Shown here one piece after another: positions 16,856-26,010 of a stretch of 55,974 nt of DNA; the first letter of the stretch is position 1; each line of letters starts with the position of its first letter. A model generated the notes under the pieces. The model saw nothing but the letters and a program-made list of their open reading frames with translations, did no database searches and was not told where the DNA came from. A program made the translations under genes and the position numbers. Source of the DNA: Bacillus sp. FJAT-49736 (GTDB taxonomy: Bacteria; Bacillota; Bacilli; Bacillales; Bacillaceae_C); assembly GCF_018343615.1 (NCBI RefSeq), contig NZ_JAGYPI010000002.1, positions 1,588-57,561 of the forward strand. The letters run 5' to 3'.

Positions 16856-16880
16856 TCACCAATACCATCTTTCTAAATAA

Positions 16881-16925
16881 AAAGGAAAACAATCTATTTA
16901 GAAACAGATTGTTTTCCTTTTTTAC
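16881..16925. terminator. Bidirectional terminator between kapB and yuxO
   Basis: AAAGGAAAACAATCT and AGATTGTTTTCCTTT form a 15-bp perfect stem with a 10-nt loop, with A and T runs outside. Confidence 0.9.
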
Positions 16926-17308
16926 TTCTTCTTAGGTACTACAGCCATCGTACATCTAGATAAACAAATTAAATTCTCTTCCTCATCTTTAATTTGAATT
17001 TGCCAAACTTGAGTGCTTTTCCCCTTATGTACCACTTCAGCAACAGCCGTTACTTTCCCATCACGTTTGGAGCGAATATGATTAGCGTTAATTTCTAATC
17101 CAAAGCAGATTTCTGTCTCCAGATCTATTAAATTTGCAGCCCCAACACTCGCCACGGTTTCCGCTAACGCTACAGATGCTCCCCCATGTAAATAGCCAAA
17201 TGGCTGACGTGTATTCTCATTAACCGGCATTGTTGCAACTACCTTGCCTTCCTGTAACTCAATCATTTCAATTCCAAGTGCTTCAATTAAAGTATTTTTA
17301 ACGTCCAC
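16922..17308 (-). CDS. yuxO: Hotdog-fold thioesterase YuxO/MenI-like
   Basis: A 128-residue PaaI-type hotdog thioesterase. The family motif QPFGYLHGGASVALAETVAS contains the catalytic glutamate, and LEINANHIRS builds the CoA site. It is a close match to B. subtilis YuxO, assigned as 1,4-dihydroxy-2-naphthoyl-CoA hydrolase (MenI) of menaquinone synthesis. That specific substrate is by homology only. Translation starts at GTG after AGAGGAGG (7-nt gap). The gene is single, facing kapB across a shared terminator. Confidence 0.88.
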   Translation of the reverse strand: MDVKNTLIEALGIEMIELQEGKVVATMPVNENTRQPFGYLHGGASVALAETVASVGAANLIDLETEICFGLEINANHIRSKRDGKVTAVAEVVHKGKSTQVWQIQIKDEEENLICLSRCTMAVVPKKK

Positions 17309-17373
17309 CTTGCTGCCTCCTCTCTTGTATTAGCTCATTATTACATATTCAAGAAATAACTTAAAAATCCTTT

Positions 17374-17401
17374 TCATAATTATTGATTTTCCACATACTG
17401 T
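17374..17401 (+). promoter_or_regulatory. Candidate sigma-E sporulation promoter of yuzC
   Basis: TCATAAT, a 13-nt spacer and CATACTGT resemble the sigma-E pattern (KMATATT-N13-15-CATACAHT). It sits 36 bp upstream of the start. By-eye match only. Confidence 0.4.
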
Positions 17402-17437
17402 TTAAAGATGACTTACTCATAAGAAAGGGATGAATGG

Positions 17438-17800
17438 ATGAGAAGGTATCCACCATATTATTATCACTATCCTCCTTACCCCAAATATTGTTATCCTCTT
17501 CGTCAATACCTTCCAGTAGATCCTAAAATGTTTATGAATTCTGCGAGGAAAATGGACCCGCTAATAAAGGATGCACAAGCTTTAATGCGTCATATTTCAA
17601 CCACAGAAGCATTTGCCAAAAAATTAATGGATGCAGCTCAGCATTCTAAAATAAATGAAGTCAAAAAAATGATTTCAGAAACAGGTATTAAAAGTAAATC
17701 CGAGATTCGTTTTAATCCAAGTGGGCTCATCCTTATCTTAACACCGAAAAACGACCCTTCTGATTGCTGTCATGTTGAATTGCGTGTTAGATGGATGTAA
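17438..17800 (+). CDS. yuzC: YuzC-like sporulation-associated protein
   Basis: A 120-residue protein with a Tyr/Pro-rich start (RRYPPYYYHYPPYPK) and a helical middle (PLIKDAQALMRHISTTEAFAKKLMDAAQHSK). The C terminus is beta-rich with a CC pair (DCCHVELRV). This is the layout of Bacillus YuzC, which lies close to yuxO in B. subtilis and is reported only in spore formers. Its molecular role is unknown. The ATG follows AAAGGGATGAATGG. A sigma-E-like promoter upstream and its own terminator suggest mother-cell expression during sporulation. Confidence 0.7.
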   Translation: MRRYPPYYYHYPPYPKYCYPLRQYLPVDPKMFMNSARKMDPLIKDAQALMRHISTTEAFAKKLMDAAQHSKINEVKKMISETGIKSKSEIRFNPSGLILILTPKNDPSDCCHVELRVRWM

Positions 17801-17856
17801 AAAGCAAGTATCCAACAGAGACTTTTTCTCTCTCTGGTAATACTTGCTTTATTTTA
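17801..17856 (+). terminator. Terminator of yuzC
   Basis: An outer stem AAAGCAAGTAT/ATACTTGCTTT encloses an inner CAGAGA/TCTCTG stem, followed by ATTTTAAT. It starts at the stop codon. Confidence 0.75.
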
Positions 17857-18007
17857 ATAAAGCTCTTTTCTTAAACCTTGTTGCTATTTCAAACAAAAAT
17901 CTTAATAAAGTCATGATGATTGATTATGAATGAATAAGTTTCTTAAGAAAAGATGCCCCGAGCTAAGACTATATTAGAATATATATAACAATATACGAAA
18001 ACAGCCT

Positions 18008-18208
18008 TTAATAATATGGTCCATACCCTCCATAAGGTGGATACGGATAGCCTCCGGGATAAGGGTACCCGCCATATATCGGCGGTCGTGGTCTAATTAG
18101 GGCACTGCCAAGCAATCCTCCAACAAATCCACCAATTAGCGGTGCACCAATTAGAAATGGAAATTGCCGATTTTGATAGGGAACAGGTGCATGATGATAA
18201 TAGTTCAA
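18008..18208 (-). CDS. Small Gly/Pro/Tyr-rich protein, possible spore-surface component
   Basis: A 66-residue protein starting at TTG, nine nt after AAGGAGG. Residues 19-38 form a glycine-rich hydrophobic stretch (LIGAPLIGGFVGGLLGSAL) and the tail repeats YGGYPYP/GGYPYPPYGG. Such PGY-rich proteins are common among Bacillus spore coat and surface components, but that is by composition only. It has no catalytic motif or recognised family, and no clear promoter or terminator was found. It lies alone between yuzC and pepA. Confidence 0.65.
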   Translation of the reverse strand: MNYYHHAPVPYQNRQFPFLIGAPLIGGFVGGLLGSALIRPRPPIYGGYPYPGGYPYPPYGGYGPYY

Positions 18209-18284
18209 AATAGGTTACCTCCTTCTTTCTCCTGTCCCTACACTATATGCTTTTGTCACAAAAATGGACTGGGCACAAGCATAG

Positions 18285-18440
18285 CAGAAAAGCAAAAGCG
18301 CCACAGCTCTAGCTATAGATGAGTGAAATTGGCAGTGTAATTTCTCCATTGGCGCCTGTAGGAAACTTGACCAAGGGACGAGTCAATCCCCGACCTTTCG
18401 AAAACGTAGAAAACTGCTAGTCGCTGGCTACTTACACTAA
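18285..18440. repeat. Degenerate dispersed intergenic repeat (copy A)
   Basis: GC-richer, non-coding sequence containing AAAGCGCC, TGAAATTGGCAGTG and GGACGAGTCAATCC. It shares several short blocks (GAAATTGGCA, ACGAGTCAAT) with the element at 46262-46440 and looks like a decayed member of the intergenic repeats seen in many Bacillus genomes. Confidence 0.35.
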
Positions 18441-18467
18441 ACAATACAAAGACTCAATAACTCATAA

Positions 18468-18497
18468 GAAAAGGAAGCCAAAAACGAAAGGCTTCCT
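18468..18497 (-). terminator. Terminator of pepA
   Basis: On the minus strand AGGAAGCC, a 10-nt loop and GGCTTCCT precede TTTCTTA. Confidence 0.7.
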
Positions 18498-18506
18498 AAT
18501 TTCTTC

Positions 18507-20006
18507 TTATAATGTTTCAAATCGTTCTACAAGCAGTGCCAATGTACGTACCATAACACCGGTTGCGCCAGAAGGTCCTAATTCATGTTCTTTACTTGTT
18601 GTAGCAGTTCCTGCTATATCCAAATGTACCCATGGAGTATCCTCGGCGAATTCACCAACAAATCCCCCGCCCATAATGGCATGACCTTCACTACCTGGAG
18701 AGTTATTTAGATCGGCAATTTTACTGCTTCGAATTCGTTTCTTATCATTTTCTGTATATGGAAGCAGCCAAATAAATTCACCCGCTTCAAACGATGCTTC
18801 TAATACTTGCTCATAAAATGCTTCATTGTTAGTCATCGCACCTGATTTATCCAAGCCTAGTGCTGTAATAACACCACCTGTTAATGTAGCAACGTCCACT
18901 AAATAGCTTGCACCATGGTGTTTCGCATAAGTAACGGCATCCGCTAACGCTAAGCGGCCTTCTGCATCTGTATTCAATACTTCGATAGTTTTTCCATTCA
19001 TAGACGTTATAACATCATCTGGTTTAAATGCAGAACCGCTGATCATATTATCCGTGGATGGAATAACTGCAACAACATTTTGTTCCGGACGCAATTCCCC
19101 AATTACCTCCATTGCTCCTAATACAGCTGCAGCTCCACCCATATCTGTTTTCATTCCAACGATACCTGCTTTTGTTTTTAATGAGTAGCCTCCAGTATCA
19201 AAGGTAATACCTTTTCCTACTAGGCCAATTACATCTGTCCAATCTTCTTTTCCTTGATATTTCAGGACAATCATTTTTGGAGGCTCCACAGAACCTTTGT
19301 TGACAGCTAATAGAGCTCCCATACCAAGCTTTTCCATGTCCTCTTTTTCTAAAATTTCCACTTCAAATTCATACTTCTTACCAAGTTCTGCTGCATAATT
19401 TGCTAAATCTGTTGCAGTCAGCATATTCCCAGGCAAGTTCACTAATGTACGTGCAGAATTAGTTGCTTTACCATATGCATAGCCAACGGAAAGGGCAGCT
19501 TCTACTTCTCCCGAATCATAGCTAGAATATACAACTACTTTTTCAATATTTTTTTCGGGTTCATTGGACTTTTCCTTATAGCCATCAAACTTATATGTTG
19601 CTAATGCTAAAGCCTCACTTAATGCATGAGCAGCATCCTCATGTGAAAAAGTTTCTCCCACAAAAGTATCTAATGCAACAGCAACCATATGAACACCTGA
19701 TGAATGAACCTGTTTAAAAGTCTTTCCAAAAGCTTCTTTTAGTTCTTGGAAGGTTATTTTCTTTTCTTTTCCTAATCCGACAAAGAATAGCCGTTTTGCA
19801 GGAACTTTCCCAAGAGTATGTACTTTAGAAACTTCCTTAAGCTTGGCGGAAATATCACCAGATTTAACAAGCTCTGTTAATTGACCTTCCAATGCTAGAT
19901 CCAATTCTGAAAGCATACCAGAAAACTTTTCAGGCTGGTCCTTTAGCCCGATAATGATGCATTCCTGTTCATTTTTAAAAGGATTATTGCTTTCAATTAA
20001 AAACAT
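18507..20006 (-). CDS. pepA: Leucyl aminopeptidase (M17 family, YuiE)
   Basis: A 499-residue cytosolic metallo-aminopeptidase releasing N-terminal Leu and other residues from peptides. The N-terminal alpha/beta domain covers 1-165 and the catalytic domain the rest. The two-metal site residues are in [14 protein letters not shown] and MKTDMGGAA, with the family signature [12 protein letters not shown]. The ATG follows AAAGGGGG. A GTG three codons earlier overlaps that site and is rejected. B. subtilis YuiE is the equivalent, in the same yui neighbourhood. It is transcribed alone. Confidence 0.95.
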   Translation of the reverse strand: MFLIESNNPFKNEQECIIIGLKDQPEKFSGMLSELDLALEGQLTELVKSGDISAKLKEVSKVHTLGKVPAKRLFFVGLGKEKKITFQELKEAFGKTFKQVHSSGVHMVAVALDTFVGETFSHEDAAHALSEALALATYKFDGYKEKSNEPEKNIEKVVVYSSYDSGEVEAALSVGYAYGKATNSARTLVNLPGNMLTATDLANYAAELGKKYEFEVEILEKEDMEKLGMGALLAVNKGSVEPPKMIVLKYQGKEDWTDVIGLVGKGITFDTGGYSLKTKAGIVGMKTDMGGAAAVLGAMEVIGELRPEQNVVAVIPSTDNMISGSAFKPDDVITSMNGKTIEVLNTDAEGRLALADAVTYAKHHGASYLVDVATLTGGVITALGLDKSGAMTNNEAFYEQVLEASFEAGEFIWLLPYTENDKKRIRSSKIADLNNSPGSEGHAIMGGGFVGEFAEDTPWVHLDIAGTATTSKEHELGPSGATGVMVRTLALLVERFETL

Positions 20007-20129
20007 CCTTATCACCCCCTTTATATTATAATGGAATATAAGAATTATTTCGAATGTGAAAATATATTTGTCAGAATCATTTACCCGTTATGATAAAATA
20101 TTCATAAATGCAACAAAACGAGGTGTCCA

Positions 20130-20918
20130 ATGAGGATTATTTCTATTTGTCCAAGTAATACCGAACTTTTGGCTTATTTAGACTCTCTTTCTATGCTTGT
20201 AGGCGTGGACGATTTTTCTGATTGGCCGGCTAGTATTCAATCCTTGCCAATGCTTGGGCCTGATTTATCGATTAGAATGGACGACTTAGAGAATCTTATG
20301 CCTGATCTCGTTCTAGCGTCCCTGAGTGTTCCGGGTATGGAAAAAAATATCGAAAAATTATCGGAACGTGGAATACCACACATCGTTTTAAACCCGCAAA
20401 GCCTCCAGGATATTGCAGATGACTTAATCAGAGTTGGTGAAGCCATTGGGCAAGCAAAAAAAGGCAATGATGCTTCAGAACAATTTTTGGAGAGGCTCTT
20501 AAAATATGAGAAAGCTTCCTCACAAATTCCAAACCCTCCCTCCTTGTATTGGGAATGGTGGCCGAAACCGGTCTTTACACCAGGAAGAATAAATTGGCTT
20601 ACCGAAGTGAGTCGATACGCTGGTGGAGAAAATATATTTGCAGATATAGAAAAGGCTAGTGTTCAAACCGACTGGGATGATGTTCTCGAGCGCGATCCGG
20701 ATTACATATGCCTAGCATGGGTTGGTATACAAGAAAAACGGGTAAATCCTAAGCTTGTTAAGCAGAGACCCAATTGGTCAAACATGAAAGCTGTTCAACA
20801 AAATAAAATTTTAGTGCTGGAGGAAGCTTTATATTGCCGACCTTCCCCGCGCTTGCTAAACGGTATTGATAAACTTGGAAAGATTCTTCACCCGCATATT
20901 TTTGGTAAGGATAAATAA
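20130..20918 (+). CDS. BtuF-like metallocofactor-binding protein lacking a signal peptide
   Basis: A 262-residue protein of the type III periplasmic-binding fold (BtuF/TroA class), with the opening ISICPSNTELLAYLD and the family helix LPDLVLAS-like segment (LMPDLVLASLS). No signal peptide or lipobox is visible, since the protein starts directly with the first beta strand, so it should be cytosolic. No ABC permease or ATPase lies nearby. It may bind a corrinoid or heme-like ligand inside the cell, but the ligand is unknown. The ribosome-binding site is ACGAGGTG. Confidence 0.75.
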   Translation: MRIISICPSNTELLAYLDSLSMLVGVDDFSDWPASIQSLPMLGPDLSIRMDDLENLMPDLVLASLSVPGMEKNIEKLSERGIPHIVLNPQSLQDIADDLIRVGEAIGQAKKGNDASEQFLERLLKYEKASSQIPNPPSLYWEWWPKPVFTPGRINWLTEVSRYAGGENIFADIEKASVQTDWDDVLERDPDYICLAWVGIQEKRVNPKLVKQRPNWSNMKAVQQNKILVLEEALYCRPSPRLLNGIDKLGKILHPHIFGKDK

Positions 20919-20920
20919 AC

Positions 20921-20948
20921 AAAAGCGCAGTATTCTGCGCTTTTACTG
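20921..20948. terminator. Bidirectional terminator
   Basis: AAAAGCGCAG-TATT-CTGCGCTTTT is a 10-bp stem with a 4-nt loop, shared by the BtuF-like gene and yuiC. Confidence 0.9.
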
Positions 20949-21665
20949 TTTCTTCATTTTCACATATTGTTGACGGAATACCTGCATTTTTTTATTATCA
21001 TTTAACGCGGTCAGTTCCTTTTCCGACAGACTGCCCTCGCCCTTTTGGACAACATAGACTTCGAGTGTCTTTTTCCCCCATTGCTGATAGACATCCGCAA
21101 CTGTTTCATAATATAAATCTAATTTGTTCCCTTGAATGGCACCACCCTTGTCCGCAACGACACCATATCCGTAACCAGGGATAAAAAGAATGGTCCCTAT
21201 TGGGAATACATTTAAGTCAGCGGCTATAGTGGAATACAAGTCCCTTTTTACCTTTACTCCCGAATAAGTAATACCATAATCCGGATCATTAGCATATTTC
21301 CCTGTAGATTCTACGCCAGCTGTATAACCAGTAGCTGTTACGGTCACTTTTGGATATTGCGACCAATTAAACGCATCCTCTAATTTCGGAGTGGTCCCCT
21401 TTATAGACGTACTTGAAGAAATTTGAGTCTTTATGCTATCCATATGCTTTAAAGATTTTAAAGAGATATCTAAAGATTTATAGCTATTATTGTGATAAGT
21501 ACTATTGTCATCCACAAAATCATGATCACCTGAGATATTTTCTGATACTAAATCCAATTCAGCCGCCTTCGCCTTAATTCCGGAAAGTGTTTGAAAGGTA
21601 GTAACTACTGCAATACAAAAAAGCAAACTCATCAATAATCGTTTCAACGTTTTATTCATATTCAT
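20943..21665 (-). CDS. yuiC: 3D-domain wall protein YuiC
   Basis: A 240-residue exported protein with a signal peptide (about 1-34). A low-complexity region follows, then a C-terminal 3D domain (about 105-225: [37 protein letters not shown]). The three conserved aspartates that name the domain are in or near [14 protein letters not shown] and KLDLYY. 3D/MltA-like folds of YuiC and Sps proteins cleave glycan strands as lytic transglycosylases, so a wall-remodelling role is likely. GGGAGGAG lies upstream of the first of two ATGs. yuiB is upstream on the same strand. Confidence 0.88.
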   Translation of the reverse strand: MNMNKTLKRLLMSLLFCIAVVTTFQTLSGIKAKAAELDLVSENISGDHDFVDDNSTYHNNSYKSLDISLKSLKHMDSIKTQISSSTSIKGTTPKLEDAFNWSQYPKVTVTATGYTAGVESTGKYANDPDYGITYSGVKVKRDLYSTIAADLNVFPIGTILFIPGYGYGVVADKGGAIQGNKLDLYYETVADVYQQWGKKTLEVYVVQKGEGSLSEKELTALNDNKKMQVFRQQYVKMKKQ

Positions 21666-21826
21666 TGTTTTTTCACTCCTCCCAAATCTATTACTTTCCC
21701 AATCTTTTTTAAAATATTCATGGAGAGAGAAAAAAACTTAAAATTCAAATGAGTAAAAATAGTAGAAAATCAACAGATAAGCTTGTAACACCATATTTTA
21801 AGACTGTCTCACACCTTTTTAAAGAA

Positions 21827-21859
21827 TAAAAAAAAGCCTCTACAAAGAGTAGAGGCTTT
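21827..21859 (-). terminator. Terminator of yuiB
   Basis: On the minus strand AAAGCCTCTA-CTCTTTG-TAGAGGCTTT is followed by TTTTTAT. It overlaps the yuiB stop. Confidence 0.85.
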
Positions 21860-22193
21860 AAAACATTCGATATCCTTTTTTACGTAATGTTTTCATCGTA
21901 ATACCAGCAACAATGGCACCAAGTAACCCACAAATTAATATAATAATATCGGGAGCATGGAGTAATGATAATTTATCACCTAGTTTATGAAAAGCTCTGC
22001 TTGTATCTGTGAAATAATCGATAAATCGAACATCATCAATAATTAATAATGCAATAATTGGGTAAATTATTGCCATTAACCATGTCATTCTTAAAAGCAT
22101 ATTTAAAATAAATCCTATACCAAAAAATAAGATGAAAAATAATAGCATCGATATAATTAATACCGGAATAGTCATTTGCCCCGTCAGCCACAT
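21858..22193 (-). CDS. yuiB: YuiB family membrane protein
   Basis: A 111-residue membrane protein with three helices (about 8-30, 33-52 and 82-100). It matches YuiB through FFGIGFILNMLLRMTWLM and the lumenal RFIDYFTDTSRAFHKL loop. Function is unknown. AGGAGGTG precedes the ATG. It lies between yuiA and yuiC as in B. subtilis and has its own terminator. Confidence 0.88.
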   Translation of the reverse strand: MWLTGQMTIPVLIISMLLFFILFFGIGFILNMLLRMTWLMAIIYPIIALLIIDDVRFIDYFTDTSRAFHKLGDKLSLLHAPDIIILICGLLGAIVAGITMKTLRKKGYRMF

Positions 22194-22327
22194 TCAAAAC
22201 ACCTCCTACGTCCATTAAACACTAAAATTAAGTGTACTAAAAAGGATCGATAGGAGTCAATGAAGAAGATTTGAACAATTCCAGAACAAAAAGGGTACAA
22301 CAAGGCATCTTTGTTTTAAAAGCTTAT

Positions 22328-22456
22328 TTAGTTCTTTTTACCTGTACCGCTGCAGCATGGACATGTTTCTGAACCGCCAAGTAATAGCTGAAAATATCCT
22401 TTTCCTGAGCAGTAAGTACAATTATTGTTATTGGAAGCTGAAGTTTTTCTTGTCAT
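22328..22456 (-). CDS. yuiA: YuiA, small CxxC zinc-finger-like protein
   Basis: A 42-residue ORF with AAGGGAGTG seven nt before its ATG. The product has two DnaJ-type half motifs, CTYCSGKG (residues 13-20) and CPCCSGTG (33-40), linked by YFQLLLGGSET. The four cysteines could bind one zinc. B. subtilis YuiA is a similarly small protein in the same place between yumB and yuiB, with unknown role. The conserved position and cysteine pattern make it a real gene despite its size. Confidence 0.82.
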   Translation of the reverse strand: MTRKTSASNNNNCTYCSGKGYFQLLLGGSETCPCCSGTGKKN

Positions 22457-22611
22457 TTACTCGTCACTCCCTTTTCGAATTTTCTGATAATATACCATCT
22501 AATAGAAAATCCGTAAACATCTAATTCCACCCATGTAAGCGAATACAAGTAATCTTTTTTCCTCTATACACACTCAATCTCCATTTTTCTAAATATTTTA
22601 AAAACTGCAAT

Positions 22612-22643
22612 AAAAAAGACGGAAACTTATCCCCGTCTTTTTT
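22612..22643 (-). terminator. Terminator of yumB
   Basis: AAAAAAGACGG, a 10-nt loop and CCGTCTTTTTT follow the yumB stop on the minus strand. It is symmetrical enough to act both ways. Confidence 0.85.
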
Positions 22644-22648
22644 ATTTA

Positions 22649-23866
22649 TTAAAATAATTTAAATTTACCTTTTTGCAATACAAGTGATGTTCCGCCGACC
22701 ATAAACAATGCACGATTATCGACAACTTTCTTCATAAAGGAAGCACTGGAGCCTTTAATTTTCTTACCGAAAACAACACCAATCGCATCATCTTCACCTA
22801 ATGAACAAACAGTTCCTTTATCATCAAATACAAATGATTCTAAGTTTTCTTGATTATGCACAAGCTTCGCCAAGTTTTTCGCACAAACCTCACCTTGCTG
22901 CATTGCAATTTGCGCAGTTGGAGGATATGGACGGTTGCTTTCTTCGTTAATAATGAGTGAGCAATCTCCAACTACAAAGATATTGTTCTTATCAGGAATG
23001 CGTAAATCAAGATTTACTTTTACACGTCCGCGCATATTTTCAATTCCTGATTTTTCAATGATGGAATTACCACGAACACCTGCAGACCAAATTAATGTTC
23101 CACATTTAATTTCTTGTGGTTCCTCATCCTTTTTACCAATAATAACGCTATCTTCCTTAGCTTCTTGTACAGCCGTTCCGATATGGAATTCCACTCCTCT
23201 GCTTTCAAGTAAAGCAATGGCATAATCAACAAGGTCTCGGTCGAATTGAGGCAATACCATAGGAGATGCTTCCACACATACGATACGAACCTTTGAACGA
23301 TCCACATCATATTCCTTGCAAAGCTCTGGAATACGATTTGTTAATTCTCCAAGGAATTCGATACCTGTGAATCCTGCACCACCAACTACTATGGTTAAGC
23401 GATCATCATTCTTCTCTTCCTCATTATGATAAGTAGCAAATTGATATTCAATATGCTCACGAATTTGACGTGCCGCATTTACATTTGTAATAGCATATGC
23501 ATATTTATCTAGACCTTTAATACCAAATGTTTCAGAATCAGAACCAAGTGCGATAACTAGATAATCATACTCCACTTCGCCATTATCTAAGATAACCTTT
23601 TGCTCATCCACTTTAATTTCTTCTGCAGTTGCTTGAATAAATTGGACCTTGCTGCGATTAATTACTTTTTTAATGTCGTAGCGAACACGATCATGATGTA
23701 AAGTACCGGCAGATGCTTCATGTAACCATGTTGTTTCATAATGATACTCATTTTTGTTCACAAGAATAATTTCCGCTTCATTGCTTCCAATCTGCTTTTG
23801 AAGTCGAGTTACTGTCATTAATCCACCGTACCCGGCACCTAAAACTACAATCTTTGGCTTTCTCAC
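22649..23866 (-). CDS. yumB: Type II NADH dehydrogenase-like flavoprotein YumB
   Basis: A 405-residue two-dinucleotide-binding flavoprotein. The FAD loop [10 protein letters not shown] is at the N terminus, the NADH loop [16 protein letters not shown] near 165, and the FAD-closing motif FVVGDCS near 305. The C-terminal amphipathic tail KGKFKLF is typical of NDH-2 enzymes that sit on the membrane and pass electrons from NADH to menaquinone. GTG at 23866 is chosen, because AAAGGTGG lies 11 nt upstream and the family begins RKPKIVVLG. Earlier in-frame GTGs overlap the ribosome-binding site. A Rex-like palindrome lies upstream. Confidence 0.92.
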   Translation of the reverse strand: MRKPKIVVLGAGYGGLMTVTRLQKQIGSNEAEIILVNKNEYHYETTWLHEASAGTLHHDRVRYDIKKVINRSKVQFIQATAEEIKVDEQKVILDNGEVEYDYLVIALGSDSETFGIKGLDKYAYAITNVNAARQIREHIEYQFATYHNEEEKNDDRLTIVVGGAGFTGIEFLGELTNRIPELCKEYDVDRSKVRIVCVEASPMVLPQFDRDLVDYAIALLESRGVEFHIGTAVQEAKEDSVIIGKKDEEPQEIKCGTLIWSAGVRGNSIIEKSGIENMRGRVKVNLDLRIPDKNNIFVVGDCSLIINEESNRPYPPTAQIAMQQGEVCAKNLAKLVHNQENLESFVFDDKGTVCSLGEDDAIGVVFGKKIKGSSASFMKKVVDNRALFMVGGTSLVLQKGKFKLF

Positions 23867-24212
23867 TTGTATCACTTCCACCTTTTATTTTTTGTTGATG
23901 ATGGTATCTTTATTATTTCCATCATATATCTTGCCTTATTAAAGTTTTTTCGTTTGTGATGATTTTCACTTATCACAGCACTTTGATGTAAAAAAAAATA
24001 AATATAAATGTCATAAAAAATTAACATAATTCCCTATTACATGATATGCCTTTTGCAGTTGTTTTTCAATATATATTTAGGAAAAAGAAAACTTAGGAAT
24101 ATTCAGTAAACTTGATATCAGTATTTTCTACTCCCTTATTATTTAAATTACATGATGATGGATGTGATGTGATATTATATATAGGAATAATTGTATTATT
24201 GGAGGGGTTCTT
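23867..24212. other. Divergent intergenic region between yumB and yumC
   Basis: About 345 AT-rich bases holding both promoters. A Rex-like palindrome is listed separately. TATTATATATAGG just before yumC is a likely -10 region. No ORF with a ribosome-binding site was seen. Confidence 0.6.
23954..23971. promoter_or_regulatory. Candidate Rex (NADH-sensing repressor) site upstream of yumB
   Basis: TTGTGAT-GATT-TTCACTT matches 11 of the 14 fixed positions of TTGTGAA-N4-TTCACAA. It is 88 bp upstream of the yumB start. The match is by eye and unproven. Confidence 0.35.
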
Positions 24213-25211
24213 TTGAAAGAGGATCAAAAAGTATATGATATAACAATTATCGGAGGAGGACCTGCAGGTTTGTTTACTGCCTTTTATGGTGGAATGCGGC
24301 AAACGAGCGTAAAGATTATCGAAAGCTTACCACAATTAGGCGGACAACTTTCAACCCTCTATCCTGAAAAATATATTTATGATGTGGCAGGCTTCCCAAA
24401 GGTAAAAGCTCAAGATTTGGTCGATAATTTAAAGGAGCAAATCTCCATGTTTTCTCCAACCATATGTTTGGACCAAGCAGTAGCAGATATAGAAAGGCTT
24501 GAGGATGAAACTTTCAAGCTTGTAACGGATAAGGAAATTCATTATTCTAAAACAATCATCATTACAGCCGGAGTCGGTGCCTTTCAGCCACGTCGTCTAG
24601 AATTAGAAAATGCTGCTCAATATGAAGGGAAAAACCTTCACTATTTTATAAATGACATGCAGCAATTCGAAGGGAAAAAGGTTGCCATCCTTGGGGGCGG
24701 TGATTCTGCAGTAGATTGGGCTTTAATGCTGGAGCCTATTGCAGAAAAGGTTACTCTTATCCATCGAAGGGACAAGTTTCGTGCCCATGAACATAGTGTA
24801 GCAACCCTTCAGGCTTCAAAGGTTGAAATAAAGACCCCATTTGTCCCTATTGAATTGATTGGGGATGAAAATGAGGCAAAGCAGCTTATATTAGAAGAGG
24901 TTAAAGGTGAACGGAAAGAAACAATTGAATTTGACGCACTTATTGTCAATTACGGATTTATTTCCTCTCTTGGCCCAATAAAAGATTGGGGACTAAAAAT
25001 TGAGAAAAACTCAATCGTTGTTAATTCAAAAATGGAAACAAATATACCTGGTATCTATGCGGCTGGAGATATTTGCACATTTGAAGGCAAAATTAAGCTC
25101 ATTGCTACCGGTTTTGGTGAGGCCCCAACAGCTGTAAGCAACGCGAAGGCATACATAGATCCAAAATCACGCTTGCAGCCAATGCATAGTACTTCATTGT
25201 TCCCTTCATAA
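24213..25211 (+). CDS. yumC: Ferredoxin/flavodoxin-NADP+ reductase YumC
   Basis: A 332-residue thioredoxin-reductase-like FNR of Bacillus type. It has the FAD loop [10 protein letters not shown], the NADPH loop [14 protein letters not shown] near 155 and the C-terminal [22 protein letters not shown]. It lacks the CxxC of true thioredoxin reductases, as expected for YumC. It reduces ferredoxin or flavodoxin with NADPH and is essential in B. subtilis. It starts at TTG after GGAGGGG. Divergent from yumB, with a weak hairpin downstream. Confidence 0.94.
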   Translation: MKEDQKVYDITIIGGGPAGLFTAFYGGMRQTSVKIIESLPQLGGQLSTLYPEKYIYDVAGFPKVKAQDLVDNLKEQISMFSPTICLDQAVADIERLEDETFKLVTDKEIHYSKTIIITAGVGAFQPRRLELENAAQYEGKNLHYFINDMQQFEGKKVAILGGGDSAVDWALMLEPIAEKVTLIHRRDKFRAHEHSVATLQASKVEIKTPFVPIELIGDENEAKQLILEEVKGERKETIEFDALIVNYGFISSLGPIKDWGLKIEKNSIVVNSKMETNIPGIYAAGDICTFEGKIKLIATGFGEAPTAVSNAKAYIDPKSRLQPMHSTSLFPS

Positions 25212-25698
25212 AAAAGTTATTGCTTTAGGCTTCTACTTATTCTTGGAAGCAAGGCGCTAGCGCTTTCCTTATATGTAGTCGATGACTGTTTGTATTTAAT
25301 GAAAACAACATAAGTAATTAAAAATGCTCAGGGTATAAAAAGCTCTGAGCATTTTGCAATTTAATCGGCTTATGGAATTATTACCTTTCAATAATTTAAG
25401 TACAACTTACATACCCATAATTATAAAAAGGTTATAACCCTCACAAGGACCACGAATTGGTAGATATTAGATTTAAAACAACATCTATCTGAAAAGGGAT
25501 AACATTATACTACGTCAATTATTACAAAACTCCTAAAATGTTTTTTGTTCCTCATAGTACTTAATATCACATTAATGATTTTTTTAAACAAGTGTCCTTC
25601 TATCTCAACAAGGAATGGAAAGGACGACAGTCACTCCATCTTTAGCTCTTGTCCCCATTAGTAAAAAATGCACGTTCTAACCCAACAAAGAAACGATT
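25212..25698. other. Long intergenic region after yumC
   Basis: About 490 bases without a supported gene. It holds a palindrome GCGCTAGCGC (25254-25263) in degenerate repeat-like sequence and the hairpin at 25319-25355. It may contain the decayed remains of genes found here in other Bacillus (for example guaC). No coding frame with a ribosome-binding site was found. Confidence 0.5.
25319..25355. terminator. Weak hairpin, possible terminator of yumC
   Basis: AAAATGCTCAG and CTGAGCATTTT pair around an internal G-C loop. The T run is only four long and the element is 108 bp from the yumC stop. Confidence 0.4.
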
Positions 25699-25782
25699 TT
25701 ATTTTTTCCTTTTCGATTTTCCTAATAAACCTATTGCAGCTGCCACGCCAATGCCCACCCCAAACCATACAGCTAAGCTCAA
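25699..25782 (-). CDS. 27-residue small membrane peptide
   Basis: A TTG with TGGAGG at an ideal 8-nt gap opens 27 codons. The product has one hydrophobic helix (SLAVWFGVGIGVAAAIGLLG) and a strongly basic tail (KSKRKK), a typical single-pass small membrane protein. Many Bacillus genomes carry such peptides, in the yumC-yutM interval among other places, but the exact family is not recognised. An in-frame GTG three codons earlier overlaps the ribosome-binding site. Coding potential rests on ribosome-binding site plus composition. Confidence 0.6.
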   Translation of the reverse strand: MSLAVWFGVGIGVAAAIGLLGKSKRKK

Positions 25783-25912
25783 TACATTCACCTCCATTTA
25801 GATAAAAACGTTTTTTCCTATTTATACAGCTTAAATGTACTAAAGATTCACTAAAGTGCCTTCTGTTGATGAACAACTTATTTTTCTGTCAAAAATTCCA
25901 AAATATCAATTA

Positions 25913-25950
25913 ATAAAAAAACAGTCCAATTACTAAGCTAATTGGACTGT
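25913..25950 (-). terminator. Terminator of yutM
   Basis: ACAGTCCAATTA-6 nt-TAATTGGACTGT is a perfect 12-bp stem, followed on the minus strand by TTTTTTT. Confidence 0.88.
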
Positions 25951-26010
25951 TAATGGATATATTATTTATTCGAGATCAAAACCCGTACTTATTACAATTA
26001 AAAATCTTTC

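Noticed and set aside
23955-23977. TGTGAT...ATCACA palindrome as a CRP/Fnr site
   Set aside because: The spacing between half-sites is too long for CRP or Fnr, and the overlapping Rex-like arrangement fits better.
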